Assembly: GCA_013400975.1 (NCBI GenBank)
Contig: WBMZ01000356.1
Location: 496,001 to 560,000 of the forward strand
Source of the DNA: Atrichornis clamosus
Lineage: Eukaryota; Chordata; Aves; Passeriformes; Menuridae
Length of the DNA: 64,000 nucleotides
Direction: 5' to 3'
Part shown: positions 1 to 14,039 of the stretch, one piece after another
Layout: every line of letters starts with the position of its first letter
Position numbering within the stretch: the stretch's first letter is position 1
Notes under the pieces: generated by a model
What the model saw: the letters and a program-made list of their open reading frames with translations, nothing else
Databases searched by the model: none
What the model was told of the DNA's origin: nothing
Made by a program: the position numbers and the translations under genes

Positions 1-2625
1 AGATCCATTCCTTTGGGATGCTCTCAGGTAGTGCTGATCTGTGTCCACACAGCCTGGCAGAAAGCAGAAACGAGTTTCAGGCATGCAGGTTTGGAAGCCC
101 AAATTGGTGGACATAGTGTACTTGATAATCACTTCATAGATTAAACAAAAATGTTAGTGTGCAAGGGAAAAAAAATAGCCCAAAGCTCATTGAAAAACTT
201 TGTAGTCTAACTAATATAATAAAAGAAACTGCACTATTAGCAAAGATAAAAACCTGGTAAACTGACAAAAATGACAAGCTATATTTTCTGACATTCTTTG
301 ACAAGGCAAATTATTCGAATTTTTTTCTTAAGGAATCAGGATTGTCAGCCCTAAAAAAACCTAAAGATGAGTTCACAAAAGACCTGGAATTTTAAAGTCT
401 ATTATCTATGGAATCTTTTATTTGTCTTCAGGTTTTGAGTCTGTAGAATGCACTTGGGAAACATTTTCTAGCTTTTCTCTTCATCCAGGCAGGACTTCCA
501 ATAAAACCACTTGCATTGTTTTTAAATAAAACTTGAAAACATCACATAATTACTTTTCCATAGGATTTGAACTTTTAATTAAATATCTGATAGCATCAGG
601 CTTATAATGAAACCATAGCCATTTTGACACACTGAGTTTAAATTTGTTTTGCTGCAAAACCAATCCTGTCATTGTCTTCTAAATTTCTGAGCTTACAATA
701 GATACCTATAGTTTCATTAGCATGTATCTATAGGTTCAAAATTGATTTTGAAACAAGCTTTATGTTCTCTGTGGAGTATAAATCTTATATAATTCCTTTG
801 TCTCAGCATTATTAAAAATGTATTAATATAAGAAAGAACCCTTTAAATCTTTAAGCATAACCATTCCCAAAATGCTGGGAAATTCAACTCATACTCTTTT
901 GGAAGAAATTTTCATTTTCATTCATTATCTAGGTCTTATAATAAACACCTGTCTAAATGAGGAGCAGAAACTACCTAACCCTTCCTGTGACAGGAAGGAT
1001 GCTTTGACTAAAAAGGGTTAACTCGTTTCAAGTTCAGCAGAAAACAACAGTCATGCTGGAGAAATATTCATTACAAATACAGCTGCAGCTACTGAACCAT
1101 CTTCTCTTTTGCTATTTCTTTCCTCTGAAGTAAATAAAGGGTTTTAGAAGCTTCAGTGCCTTTCAGACTGTCAGAGATATCCTCTGGTCTTAGTGCTAAG
1201 GAAACAAATTTTGTAGGTTTTTAACTACTTTGTAGTGGTTTGTTGATCTTGCAGCTATTCTGAAATTCTAAGTCAAATTTTAATGGTAATTTGAGATTTA
1301 TGAGATGTGACAAAAGACAGAAACAATTCTTAAGGCAATTTCAGATTTCCTGTTAATTTGTTTTTAATTATGGTGTTGTTAACAGCTTTTAATGACTGTC
1401 TGTCCCTGGAGCTTTCCTGGAATGTTTTATTAAGGTCCCATGTGGAGCTGCTGAATTGACTGACCCATGAAGAATTGGACCTGGAGGTGAATGACTGCCT
1501 GTGCAGGGGCTCATTTTCCTGCAAACATCTTGATAGATGACAAGTTTGAATTAACCATAGTATGAAATAAAAAGAGAGAGATTTGGGGCTGTGTCTGTAC
1601 GTAGCCTAGAAATCACAGGCTCTTCCTCCTGGTAGTCAGGGCCAGCAGCAATTCTTATATTACATAGAATTACAGGAAGTTTTGTTCCTTTTCTGCAAAC
1701 TTGCCATAGTACTTTGAAATTCCAGCAAATCATAAATGACTGGTTAGTCATCTCCTACTTCTGCCACAATTCCCCTGTGTGTATGCCAGCCAAATAGCTG
1801 GTCTGTCCGTCTATATTAAACAGAGGCAACCCATGATCCTCCACCGTGCCATCATCCTTGTTCTCTGGGGCACTCTTTCATCTGGTGCCCATGACAGTTC
1901 TCCCAGGCACCACCAAAACTCACGTCCCCTAGGTGCTTGCCCTCTCCTCTGCAGGAAAAGGAGAGTTTAGCACATGGACATGCCCTAGGACACACCACTG
2001 TCCTGCAGGAGTACTCAGAGGGCCTTGCCCTGCTTTATTTAGCCATCTGCACACAGCCTCCATGACTCATCCTTCTCCTCCTCTTACGGGTAGTGTGGTG
2101 AAAGATTTGACACCAGTTATAAACGCGTTTGAAGTCACTACATGGAGGATACCACTGCAATATGGAAAGCATACGCTGTTCTATTTTTCATCACTACATT
2201 TATGAGCAGTCACATCTACATTCATAAATTTCTGTAAAATAGCCTGTACCTGTCTGGTAGCAATATGGATGTTTGCTAAATGCTGCTCAAAGCCTGTGGC
2301 TTTCTGAATAGATTTGAAAAAAAGGTTGGAACAGGTTGTCCAAATTGGATGAAGTAGCTTTTACTTTAACTGCTGCAACATCACCTCTGCCACAGGTACG
2401 CTTTTTCACAGAGCTCTTGAAGGTCATTTTCCTACATTTTGAATGCATTATAAGAAAACAGCAATTCTTGCGAAGTAGAAGAGAGAGCCTGATAATTCCT
2501 TACCTCTATCTAATCTGATACAGTAAGACATGTTTCTTGGCCTGTCTCACAGAAGGTGTTAGATCATCTGAGTGTCCATCTCATGCCTACGTGGTTGGCT
2601 TTCATGCAGAATGCATTGCTTCCTG

Positions 2626-2657
<32 letters not shown>

Positions 2658-5600
2658 CTTGCCTTCCTTCCTGCCTTTCTGCCTGCCTGCCTCCCTCCCT
2701 CCCTCCCTCTGGTTAGAACTCCTCCCAGACTTACTTCAGTGCCTGGAGCAGATTCAGTTCAGCTGCTTGTGGTGTACAGCACCCACATTTCTGCAGCATC
2801 TTGTGACCAGGGGCTACATGTCACTCAATGAATGAGGGAATATCCCCACCTCTTGTAAAGCTGCTGCTCAAATTAGCAGAGTTTTCTTAAATATCTGTGG
2901 GTGTTGAGAGTCCAAAAATAAGCATGACTGCTGTGGGCTGCTGGCAGAACTCCCAGTCCCTCCTCCAAAGGCTGTTAAAATATTCTACATTTAATGGGTC
3001 ATTGTAGTTGCCTAGTTTTGAGGAATCTGAAAATCCAACCTCTGTTCTGGAAACAGAAGGTAGAGATAATCCTGAGGGTCCTGAGCAGAGAGAGGCATTG
3101 CCATGGGGCCCTACATGTGGTACCTGGTGCTCAGAAACAGATAGGACTTAAGCAAAACCATTAGTTCAGCATTATCCAGTAAGAGTCTTTGAGATTCTCC
3201 CTGCTCAATCTGCCAGTATGCTGATTTTAATAGAATTTTTTAAATCGGCAATTCTCTCCAGGCTTGTTACTGTCAAAGTGTCTGTGTTCTGGCTCCATGA
3301 GATTTTGCACAACACAGTAAAGACCAGGTGACTGAACTTTATGTATTGCAAAGTTTGTTGCTGTTGTACTCCTCATTTTTATTCTAATCATTTAGGTGTA
3401 TTTGAAAAAGCCAGAGAGAAGTTGAAAACTTATTTTAGAAATAAAATAAAACACAAAGTGATCCAGGTTTTTGTGCCTGAATTAGTGTTTAAAGTAAATG
3501 CATGCTTTTCCAGCTGAAAGCACAAACCCTTTTAATCTCAGTCCTCATGAAATTAGCAAATCAGTACTGCAAATCAATGCGACCCAGCGTGAAGGGGTTT
3601 AGGTATTTTCATCCAGATTGCAAAAAAGAATTTAGGAAATAATTCAATCAAAGCAGTTGTGGAGTCTTAATCCCAGATCCTTGACTCTTACACAAATTTT
3701 ACTGATATAAGAAGAAACTCTGCATTTACCTTCACATGCCTGATAAATGATAAAACAGAATCTAATTAAAACGCCTTAAAATACATACCAGTGTCTCAGT
3801 TTGGGATTTTTCAGAGACATTATCAAATGAAAGGGCAGACATCCCTCTAGACATTTGAAGACTCAATGCTGACAATTAATAGCTTGACTTTTAAATTTCC
3901 AAGCTCTAACTTAAGGAAACATATTGAATGCTTAGCTCAAAGGGCTTAGTGAGCAAATAAAATTTCTCAAGCAATCAGTAAAGCAATGCATCTAGATATT
4001 ATTAGTATGACAGCGATATTTGAAATTCTATGAATTAATATGGGTCACTGTATGGTCAAACAAAAGCTGGTGAGATCTGAGCCGAGTTGCAGGTAAGGGG
4101 AGCTAAGGACATCACACAGAGCACAGCCTGGAGGCAGAAGATAGAGCTCAGTAGGTGAAAAAAGCACATGAAAAGCAACTTGCATAAAAAAACTACCTTA
4201 AATGTAATAAAACAGCAAATCAAAGGGAAAAATACGATCTTCAAGCCCAAGTACAGGCAAAAGGAAAAAGGAAAAGAAAGGCCCACCCATAATTGTCATA
4301 TCTCTTATTTTACAACCTCTAATGAGCAACTTCCCAATAGGGAGAATCAAACATGACTCTGTTCTGTACCTGAACATCAGAAGAGATTAATTGTGGTGCA
4401 CAGCCACAGGGTTTCAGCACTTATTGGACTGTGAGAAGACAGGATATTGTAGTTAATGATTCCACCTGATGTGGAACAACAGCACGTTCGGCAGCTGTGG
4501 AGGTAAGTGGAAGGAGAGCACTGATGCTCTGATGTGTGGCCAGGTCAGCTAACAACAAGGCAAACTTTTCCAAAAAGGTGGAAAATGATGTATAGCTCAA
4601 AAGGAATGCAAATGACATTTAAAAATGAAATTAAAACAGGAGGTTGGATCAGGGTAAGCAGGGCAAGAAGTTGGAGTATTTTATTTTTAGTCATATCTTC
4701 CTGGATCAGGGAAGATGACAAGCAATATTAGCAGAGGATTTGAAACAAGAGTGTCAGCCTGTGCATTTGTCATTAAAACACACAGAACTTAACAAACTGG
4801 TGAAAGTCATTCTATGATATGGTTGCCTGTGAGACTGGAGACTAGCCGTGGTGACCCATATTGTGTCTTCCCATACTGTGGTCTTAAATCTGACCTCTTC
4901 TTCTGCTGTCTTCAACTCCCCTACACGTGCAAAATTCAGGAGCCTTAGTTCACAGGCCACTGCATTCACATTATCTTTGGTGCTGATCTACACATTTTCT
5001 GCCTTGCTGCATTTCACTTTTAGTTTATTGGATTTGAACAAATGCAGGCAATTAGAGGAAAATGCAATTATAACAGAGTTGCAGACATTCTTTTTCAAAG
5101 TGATGAGAAATCATATCTGTAGCCAGGACTGAGTGCAGACATGACCTGGACTGGTGGGCTCAGAGCAATGTGCTGGCAGATGCTAGCAGAAGGTTACAGG
5201 GTTTCCTTCCCTCTTCCACGGAAATGCATTCTAGTTTTTCAAGACTTATGAACTTTGCTAAGCCATGTCATGAATCCAAGCTGAATATACACATGTCTTA
5301 ATTGGGTGAGTTGGCAATCCAAAAATTATTATCGTGAGATTTATTTAACTAGCAGTCTGGAAACCACTGGTGTTCTGTGGCTTTAGACAAGCAACATTTC
5401 AGGAATATAGATTTTGGCAGCTTCACTTTAAAAGCCACTGGTGGAATGGAGCAGCAAGAAAAGTGTTTCTTAGTATGATGTTTTTACCTCCCCCTCAAAT
5501 AATGGTATAGTGATACTGAAGTAAAAAATGGTAATACATGGTGACAAAGGGATGGTGCTAGTCCCCCACCAATAAGGCAGAGCGAACATTTGTCTGCAGC

Positions 5601-7784
5601 CACCTATTCCTGAACTTCTCCAAGTGCACTTTTTCACTGTCCCACTCTGGAGCAAACTATGTGCAATACAAGTGAAAAAGAGCAAAGTGCACTTCCTTAG
5701 GTGGAAAGCGATATGGAAATACCAAGCACTGTCTGCTACCTGACATAAATACTGATCTAAAAATACACCACCTTCCCCCCAAACCCTCACTTTACATCAT
5801 AAGTGAAGCATAAGCAGACCCCAGAAAAATTGAAGCAGAATGCCTACTGAATTTATGATTAATAAGCATGTCAAGTTTTATAACAGCATCCTTATGTGGA
5901 CACAGCTAATGGCCTTAACATTGCTTCCAGAATCAAAATTGAATGGTTGAGCAGATTTAGCCTCAGGAAGGCCCACAGTGATAAGGGAACCATCAGAGAA
6001 AATAGGTGTACGCATTTTTCAACCTGTCAAGTGAAAAGAATCACAGATGATGATAAGTCAAGGATATGCCCTCTCCTATATGAGTTGTATGAATGTTTGT
6101 GCTGAACAAGGCTGCTTCCTAAACAAGAGGGAAAAGGTGAATGTAAGCAGCAGCAAGCTGCATGATTATCCCTTAAATTGCACTCACACAAGAGCAATAA
6201 TTACTCTGAATCAGCATTTAAACAGGGAGAGTTGGGGTTTGCTGCTCAAAGCTGATGTAAATTGCTAACCCTGTAAGAAGTACAGGAAGAAAAGAAGCAC
6301 ACAGGTAGTTGCGGCAAAAAAACAGGGCACAGATTTGGATACAGCAATGTATAGACTTGAGAATTATGTAGATTTTTTGGGGGGAGGATTTCACCTGTCA
6401 GTTCATACCAAAGACTCTAGAATACATCTCAGGCCCCAGGGACTGAGCCGGCTGTAGGTGCTGAGGATTAGGAAACTGTAAACTGGAGGACAACCTAAGG
6501 ACCTGCCAATCTGATGTAAATTTGCCTTCCTCTGAGGCACTTGCTGCTGAAGTCAGGGCTGAAGGGAGTGTGCACCAGCCAGGTCTCATAGAGAAAGACA
6601 CTGATGCCAAAAGTACTTCCTTCTGTTTCTAGTTAGCAAAATAATGTGTACAAATATGGACATGGGTAAAATGGGAAGCACTGGACATGGCATGTTGTCT
6701 TTTAATATAGATAATTGCTGCTGGATCAGTCTTCTGGGAAGGAAAATAATTGACTAGTTAGAGATGTTTCCACTCAGTTCAAGATTTGTGTCAACTCAAG
6801 CTGTACCCTGTAAATCTCATAAACAAATCTTAGCTGTTGCTGTAATGCTTACATGCTTTATTAGTTTTCAAATAATGCTTTGAATGAAAAAAACATGCTG
6901 TAAAGGTAGAAGTCATAAATTATGGCGAATTCTCCATTAGCAGCAGTATACAGTTATAACATGTCCTTGCAGAAGTGGTATCCAGATAACTTCTTGAACT
7001 ACTATCCAGGCAATTGCTGAAAAGCATTTTAAGAGGCTGTCATCTGAGTTGTCATGTGCAGCGTATAACATCTACTGCAAAAATGTTAACAGATTTTGTA
7101 AGAGATTCTGTTTCTATGTAGTAAGCTCTGCACCACTGATTTGTGAGAATATCAGCTGTGACAGACCAACAGTCTCTCTCTTATTTCGCAGCCTGGCAAA
7201 TGTTTTTCCCACTTTGCTCTTATTAGGAAAACCTAGCCAATACCTTTGATGTTTTTGCCGGAGAGAATAGACCAGAAGCGTCCAACAGTGCAACAGAAGA
7301 ATTTTTTTCCTAACCAGCTTCTGGAACTGCAGTTTCTCTGGTGCCAACAGGTCTATATTTCTTGCACATCTTGTAGGAACTTTTACTATCATAGCTTTAA
7401 AAAAAAAAATAAAAGGGAATTAGAATTAGGCAAGACACTTCAGCACTAATCCCCAGCCTCCTTCTTATGTGCTCCATAGTGAGTCCTTCTCAGGACATCA
7501 GTGAGCACAGGTGCCAGTGCACAGCTCAGCTGAGGTGTAAGCTTTGGCATCACCACATCTGCAACAGCACAGCTCCAGTTCCTGCTCTGTGCTGACCTGA
7601 AAGCAAGGGTGGCCCCTGTTGAAGACTTACTTCCTGAGACATTTAGGCAATGTGGGGGCTTCTAACACAAGTGCTGACAAAGATGAGCTTTGTTTCAGAC
7701 ACGAAGAACACGTGATATAAATCCCTCTGTTCTGGGGATGTCCCAATTGATGGAGGTAGCCCATCTACAAGACAGCCTGGAAGG
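1..7784. other. Gene-free AT-rich 5' flank, distal part
   Basis: No exon, RNA gene or recognisable transposon is seen here on either strand. Open frames are short, rich in common AT-type codons and of the length expected by chance. The only clear structure is the pyrimidine microsatellite near 2.6 kb. Distal enhancers cannot be excluded by reading alone. Confidence 0.6.
2620..2710 (+). repeat. Pyrimidine microsatellite (CCTT/CCTG/CCTC)n
   Basis: About 90 bases are almost pure pyrimidine on the + strand, in tetranucleotide steps that shift from CCTT through CCTG to CCTC. Overlapping Pro/Leu/Ser-rich open frames through it are products of the repeat, not genes. A polypurine/polypyrimidine tract like this can be length-polymorphic and H-DNA-prone. 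Confidence 0.93.
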
Positions 7785-9042
7785 AGGAATTGGGAACTTC
7801 CAGGCTCGTCAGTCTGACGTCAGTGCCAGGGAAGGACATGGAGCAGTACATTTGAGTGGCATCATGTGGCGTACACAGGCCAACCAGGGATCGGGCCCAG
7901 CCAGCATGGACTTATGAAAGGGAGGTCCTGCTTGGCTAACCTGGTCTCCTTCCATGACAAGGTGACCCACTTAGGGAATGGAGGAGGGGCTATTTCTACC
8001 TCGACCTGAAAAAAGCCTTTGGCACTGTTTCCCAAAGCACTCTCCTGGAGAAACTGGCTTCTCATGCCTTAGATAGGTGTCGTCTACACTGGGTAAAAAA
8101 CTGGATGGCTGGGCCCAGAGAGTGGTGGTGAATGGAGTTACATCCAACTGGTGGCAGGTCACGAGTGTGAGTGTCACTGTGTCAGTCACCAGTAGTCTGG
8201 GCAAGCGGATCAAGTGCACCCTCAGTCAGTTTGGAGATGGCACCAATTTGGGTGGGAGTGTTGATCTGCTGGAGGGCAGGAAGACTTTGCAGAGGGACCT
8301 AGACAGTCTGGACAGGCTGCAACTCTACAGGCTGGAGGAAGAGCAGCTGGAAAGCTGCCCAGTGGAAAAGGACCTGGGGGTGCTGGTCAACAGCAGCTGA
8401 ACATGATCCAGTGTGTGCCCAGGTGGCCAAGAAGGCCAATGGCATCCTGGCCTGTGTCAGGAATAGTGTGGCCAGCAGGACCCAGGCAGAGATCGTCCCT
8501 CTGTACTCGGCTCTGATGAGGCCACACCTCAAATCCTGTGTCCAGTTCTGGGCCCCTCAGTTCAGGAAGGACATTGAGGTGCTGGAGCATGTCCAGAGAC
8601 GGACGAAGAAGCTGGAGCACAAGGCTTATGAGGAGCAACTGAGGGACATGAGGGTGTTTAGCCTGGAGAAAAGGAGGCTCAGGGGAGACCTTATCACTCT
8701 CTACAACAACTTGAAAGGAGGTCTTAGCCAAGTGGGAGTCAGTTGGTCTCATCTCCCAAGTAACAAGCAATAAGACAAGAGCAAATGGCCTCAAGATGTG
8801 CCAGGGAAGGTTTGTATTGGGTATTACGAAAAATGTGTTCATTGGAAGGGTTCTCAAGCATTGGAACAAGCTGCTCAGGGACTTGATGGAGCCACCATCT
8901 CTGGAGGTAATTAAAAGATGTGTAGATGTGACACTCAGGGACATGGCTTAGTGGTGGACTTGGCCATGCCAGGTTAGTGGTTGGACTCGATGTTCTTGAA
9001 GGTCTTTTACAACCATAAATCTATGATTCTATGGTTCCGTGA
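7785..9042 (+). mobile_element. CR1 LINE, 5'-truncated and internally deleted, sense
   Basis: This is the longest CR1 copy in the window, about 1.25 kb. It begins inside the reverse-transcriptase part of ORF2 (CAGCCAGCATGG and LDLKKAF-like remnants around 7895-8015). It continues through the thumb and C-terminal region ([14 protein letters not shown], about 8427-8468, and the FWAPQFRKD motif near 8550) and ends in the typical 3' tail, with GGTTGGACTCGATG near 8980 and ATGATTCTATG near 9023-9033. Frameshifts and stops break the frame. Against the CR1 layout as I remember it, segments are missing or scrambled near 8165-8200 and 8310. It is dead and retains no complete protein. Assignment to CR1 is firm; the subfamily is not determined. 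Confidence 0.95.
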
Positions 9043-12000
9043 TAGTGGAAAAAAAAGGTTTTAAACCCCACAAGCATAGTGCTAACTATTCTCATGACTT
9101 CTGGTTATACCGCTTTGTAGGCGGCCACTATTTTCATATGGTGTGTAGCTGCACTCTGTATTTCCAGCACAATTATTAAAATTATATTGACATTATATTA
9201 CGTTCTGTGTATATTTTACGGATGCAAAAGTAACATTTTTATGCAATATATTACGTTTAGATAATTTGAGAATACCTGTGACTGTGAAGCTGTTTTGTAT
9301 TCTGGGGCATTAACTAGACAAAAATATTTTCTAAACAACAGGCCAAATTCAGAATCAATGTCAGTCAATACTGTTTATTTGGAAGTCACACCTGTTAGAT
9401 TTTAACTGGAATGTGACCCTATGGCTTTGCATCTTAAACATTCACACTTATTTCAAATTCAAAAATGGGGCAGCTTTCTTACAGACTTTTACAATCACAT
9501 CTCTACATCCCTTCCTTATTTCTGATATTAGAAAGAGCTTTGTCTCCTGATTAATGAAATTTATGCCTGAACAGCTATTTTCCTTTTATTTAAACTCTGC
9601 TGGCATTTTAGCAGCAAATATCTGTACAACATCCATTGAATTTGCTCAGGGGTTGTGGCAGGTAAGACACATTATATAAGACTCACATCTGTGTGGGTCT
9701 CTACATCTTCATTGAACAGAGATTTGCACACATTGCTGAAGTTATTAAATGTACATCATATAATTTATTAACAGAAAGCCCATTAGCTCCTGACAGAAGC
9801 TAGGAAAATAAATAGCTCTATAAATATTTAACGTATAAATTCAAAGACTTTTAAGGAATGTGCAGGTGACACTGGAGTATAGAAGCCAGGCTTTCTGTAA
9901 GGCTTGCCATTGCAATATTCCTTTGTGAGATTTCTTCTCTCTAAACCACTGAACATCCCAGTAGAGCATAAAGGAGCCATTGAAATACTTAATCAATCAT
10001 ATAAGAATAGGTGCTTAAATATATCAAAATATATGTACGATGTCTCAACTGATGATGTGATTAAAATATGCCAATATTGCGTGTTTTCAGGAAATACTCA
10101 AATTGTGCTTGTATTCAGATTACAAAAAAATAAGACTTGAAGCCTTTTATAATATTGTTGCATTTTGTCAGGATATCTCTTATTCTGAGAGATTTTGAAA
10201 CTGAGATCTTTAATATTCCTAGGTGACTTAAAGCATTTTCCACCACCAGCTCTGACTGTGTTATTTGATTTTCTAGATGGACTGGGACTGCCTAGGAATC
10301 ATGGCCACACAGCTTTTTTTTTTTTTTAAAAGCTGAAAAGCCATGGCATGTGCTTACTTTGCTGTTTGCAAAACAGGTGATGCCCCAGAATTAAGATGTT
10401 CATCTTTCTCTGGATGAAAGGTGTTCAGCTGGTGTGCTCTGGCCAGAGAGGGGCACTCAGATCCAGAAGCAGCATTTGGCTTGCCCTTAAATCATGTCCT
10501 GATTACAGATGCCTCTTCCTCCTCTGCCTCTGGAGGTGAAGGTGCCAAAGCTTGGGCAGAGAGAGAGCAGCCAGCACAGATGCTCTGCCCAGTGGCACAG
10601 ACACGGTTGGGAGCCTGGTAGCTGGGGCAGAGCCATTGGGTACTTGTGACCTGGAGCTTTGATTTCGGAGGTATTAGTCTTGGTTTAGCCATGTAACTCC
10701 CAGTTTATGTGCCCTGTATGCATGTCACACCGCCTTTGGTACCAAACCGGGTGCATTTCTGCATCTCCAGCATTTCTGTCAGTTCAGCTGGTGTACTACC
10801 ACCACTACCCTGTGCCCCAATCTCTTCACTGGGTCACTGGCCATTTTATAACTCTGCCCTGTGAAATCTCATCTATAAAGTAGAAATTTGGTACACTGGC
10901 TCTTCAGAGAACAGGGGGAATCATGATAGCAGAAATATCAGTTCTCCAAACCCATTTCCTCACAGTGCCTCAGTACTGATTCAGAAAGATCATTTTTAGA
11001 GATAGAAGGATAATTCAATCATCATTTAGGTTTCTCTTCCTCTGAGACTCCCAGCCAGGAATGATTTATTGAAAATTGTCATGATAGCTGTTATGTTTCA
11101 GATATTCTTGGAAAGGCTCTTTTGCAATGCATAGCCAATTCACATGGGCACAAAAATTAACTTTATTTTAAAGGCAGGTGTTTTAAAATATATATTAGAG
11201 AAAAAAAAAGACATTCAAATTTAAACTGAACAGTTATTAGCTTCCCTAGATAATTTTTTTTTTAGTAACAATTGCCTATTAATTATTTACTGCTAGCAAA
11301 AGATTTGATCTCAAAAAAATCCTTTAGATTTTATTGTCTTTGCTGCAGTTGCTTCTGCAAAGTCTAACATGTAGTAATTCCAAATTCCAGAATTTTTTTT
11401 TCTGTGGTAAGGTTAAAACTGACTTTACTGAGAGATTTGCTGCAGGATGGGATGTGGAATTTATTATTTTGTCAGTATTACACCATATAACACAATATAT
11501 ATAAAAGTTAAACCCATTACCTTGGCAAAGCAATTACACTCATGAACTTTGAAGGTGTCCTACTTTTCAAATGCAAATAAGCTAGTCCGGCATGGTACCA
11601 GCAGGAGCCCAATATCAGTATTTTTTAAGGAATAAAAGGCTTCATGAAAGTGGTTTTTCAAAGGGGTGAGGGTAATGTGGCATTTAGATGAAGAAAAAGA
11701 TAGGCTACAGCCAAACAGAGGCCACTGTATTCACAATAATTTTCAATCTTGCACATCAGCTCCTGCACCCATACCCCTCTCCCATACACACTTTTGCAAC
11801 CTTCTCTAGACTCTGCTTCTTACAGAAATACTATCAGGGGAACAGTGTGTGAAAGAAACCTGGTACTGTCAATCTTTCGGCACCACGTGCATGATGAGGG
11901 CGTTCACGCAGCTAATAAGCTACATCAGGCCGGCAAAAAATTAATGCATAAAACCCGTGCTTTATGAGATAAGCTAATGTTTAACTGTTCAGGAGTGGAA

Positions 12001-12687
12001 AAACTCCCCTACAGACAGCCCTTCTCATAATTTTTTTCCATCAGAGTGGCAGTTTTGCCTGCCTGGAGCATCCAGAGCTGGCCAGCCTCTTGCCAGGTTC
12101 CACTAGCCCTAAGTCCCTGCCTGCAGCGGCAGTAGAAGGGTCTGTGAGACCCTGAACATGGGGGTGCTGATTTGCTTTGGGAAAGCTGTGGAGAATGAAA
12201 AAAATTGCCACTGATGAGTAAGCTGGTGGGATCTGCTTTGTGACTACTGGTTGCATTGATTTCAATCAGCACGTTGAAGTGGGTGTTAGCGGGAAAGGAG
12301 TCAGACGTTTCAACTCGCAGGTTTACAGTGCCATCCTGTGGCTGCCTCAAATGCTGCAGAGTAAAATCAGGAAAACTTGGAGCTTACTGAAGCTTTCACT
12401 GTAGAGCAAGATTTTCACAGGTCTTAACAGTAAAGCTACACTAAATTGATTAACGGTAGTTTATATTTCTTGGTTTAAATAATTATGTTTTATTACAAGT
12501 ATTTACTCTTTAATATGTTTTAAGTACTTCTCTACTTTAAAAATATATGTATTTTTGTATTAGTGTTAAAAATTTGATTAAGAACCCAAATAAATATTCT
12601 GTAAGAACATAATGCACCAAAGCATAGCCTCATCACAAATAACTTATCAGTGTCTGAAAATTGAACAAGTGCAAGTAAAAGATAGAT
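9043..12687. other. Gene-free flank between two CR1 copies
   Basis: No coding exon or transposon is recognised. The segment is AT-rich with a GC-richer stretch around 10.38-10.85 kb, whose origin I cannot assign, and another at 12.0-12.35 kb. A CpG-dense patch at about 11.82-11.99 kb is listed separately. Confidence 0.55.
11821..11995. promoter_or_regulatory. Candidate distal regulatory element (CpG-dense patch)
   Basis: Six CpG dinucleotides fall within about 80 bases (11878-11957) in a flank that is otherwise nearly CpG-free. The same patch holds a perfect E-box CACGTG at 11884-11889, the near-palindromic GCTAATAAGC at 11911-11920 and a POU-like ATGCATAA at 11944-11951. Local CpG retention suggests the DNA is unmethylated in the germ line. 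Calling it an enhancer is inference only; it lies about 9.6 kb upstream of the LAMA1 start. Confidence 0.28.
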
Positions 12688-13195
12688 GTGTTCAGTTCCG
12701 GGCCCCTCACTACAACAAAGACACGGAGGTGCTGAAGCATGTCCAGAGAAGGGCAACGGAGCTGCTGAAGGGTCTGGAGCACAAGTCCTGTGAGGAGCAG
12801 CTGAGGGAGCTGAGGTTGCTTAGCCTGGAGAAGAGAAGGCTCAGGGGGGGACCTTATCACTCTCTGCACCAAGCTGAAAGGAGACTGCAGTGAGCTGGGA
12901 GTCAGTCTCTTTTCACACGTAGCAAGTGACAGGACAGGAGGAAATGGCCTCAAGTTGTGCCAGGAGTAGTTTAGTTATTAGGAAATCTTTTATCCATGGA
13001 AAAAGTTGTCAAGCACTGGAACAGACTGCCTGGGGAAGTGGTGGAGTCACCATCCCTGGATGTGTTCAAAAAACATGTGGCTATAACAGTGGAGACATGG
13101 CTCAGTGGTGAACATGGTGGAGCTGCAGGGTTGATGGTTGGACTTGATGACCTTAAAGGTCTTTTCCAGCCTTAACAATTACATGATTCCATAAT
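12688..13195 (+). mobile_element. CR1 LINE 3' fragment, sense
   Basis: The fragment starts abruptly at GTTCAGTTCCGGGCCCCTCA and carries the ORF2 C-terminus ([20 protein letters not shown], about 12775-12834) followed by the CR1 3' untranslated tail, ending with GGTTGGACTTGATGACC and a decayed ATGATTCCAT repeat. A one-base insertion in a G run near 12846 breaks the frame. It is truncated at the 5' end and dead. It lies in the same orientation as LAMA1, about 8.4 kb upstream of the promoter. Confidence 0.95.
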
Positions 13196-14039
13196 CCAAT
13201 GAAAAAAACCCCACACTAAATCTCGTTAGGAAGTTCTTAGCCTACATGTTAGTCATCTGGTTTGGGATTTAAAGTTTGAGGTTTTTTCCTGTAGGGTCTT
13301 GTATTTGTGGCTTCATTGCCATGTCAATTAATTGAATCTTTTATGTTGTTTTTGTCACCAGCTTACAGAGATCATAGAGTACTTTGGAAATGTTATAATA
13401 TAAACTATTCCCCAAAAATCACAATGTAAAATCTATATGCTGACCTGTTCATTTTAGAGCTGGCTTGTATCACTCTTTGTCAGAAAAACTTCCAAACTTC
13501 TGTAGTTCTTGATATTTTATCTAAAATCATACAGCAATAATAGCTACTTTTTCATGTTCCTTTATAGCATTCACAAAGGAGTCTAAGAAAAAAAAAAAGG
13601 AAAAGAAAAGTTTGCTTGGCTGTATTGTGTATGAGATACCCATCAGGGTTTTTTTCTTGCTTTTACAAATAAGGAAATCTGAAAAGCAAAAAGAGAGAAA
13701 ACAATGGCTTTGTGGGCAGGTCATGATGACTTATACAAACATTATCTTCATGCTGATGGAGCCTCATACCAGAGATTTGCACATTCCTGGGTGTACCTGT
13801 GGTGGGGTCACCTTGGGCTGCAGAGCAGTGGAAGAGAAAGGAGAAAGAGAAGAAAGTTTTTGCAGATGGGGAAGAATTTTAATTGCCTCTCACAGGAGAG
13901 CACCTTTGCCTGCTCCCTGCAGACCACCAGAAATGTTCAGGGAGGAATCCAGGAACAGTAAATCCAGCAGTTCAGTGTCACTGAATATCATCATTGACTA
14001 AAGTTTGATAATGTTTTCACTTGTTTAAACACAGGCGTT

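Noticed and set aside
2556..2835. Two overlapping open frames rich in Leu/Pro/Ser around 2.6-2.8 kb
   Set aside because: They are translations of the pyrimidine microsatellite.
8387..8944. 185-codon open frame on the - strand near 8.4-8.9 kb
   Set aside because: It is the reverse strand of a CR1 LINE; the sense strand carries recognisable CR1 ORF2 motifs.
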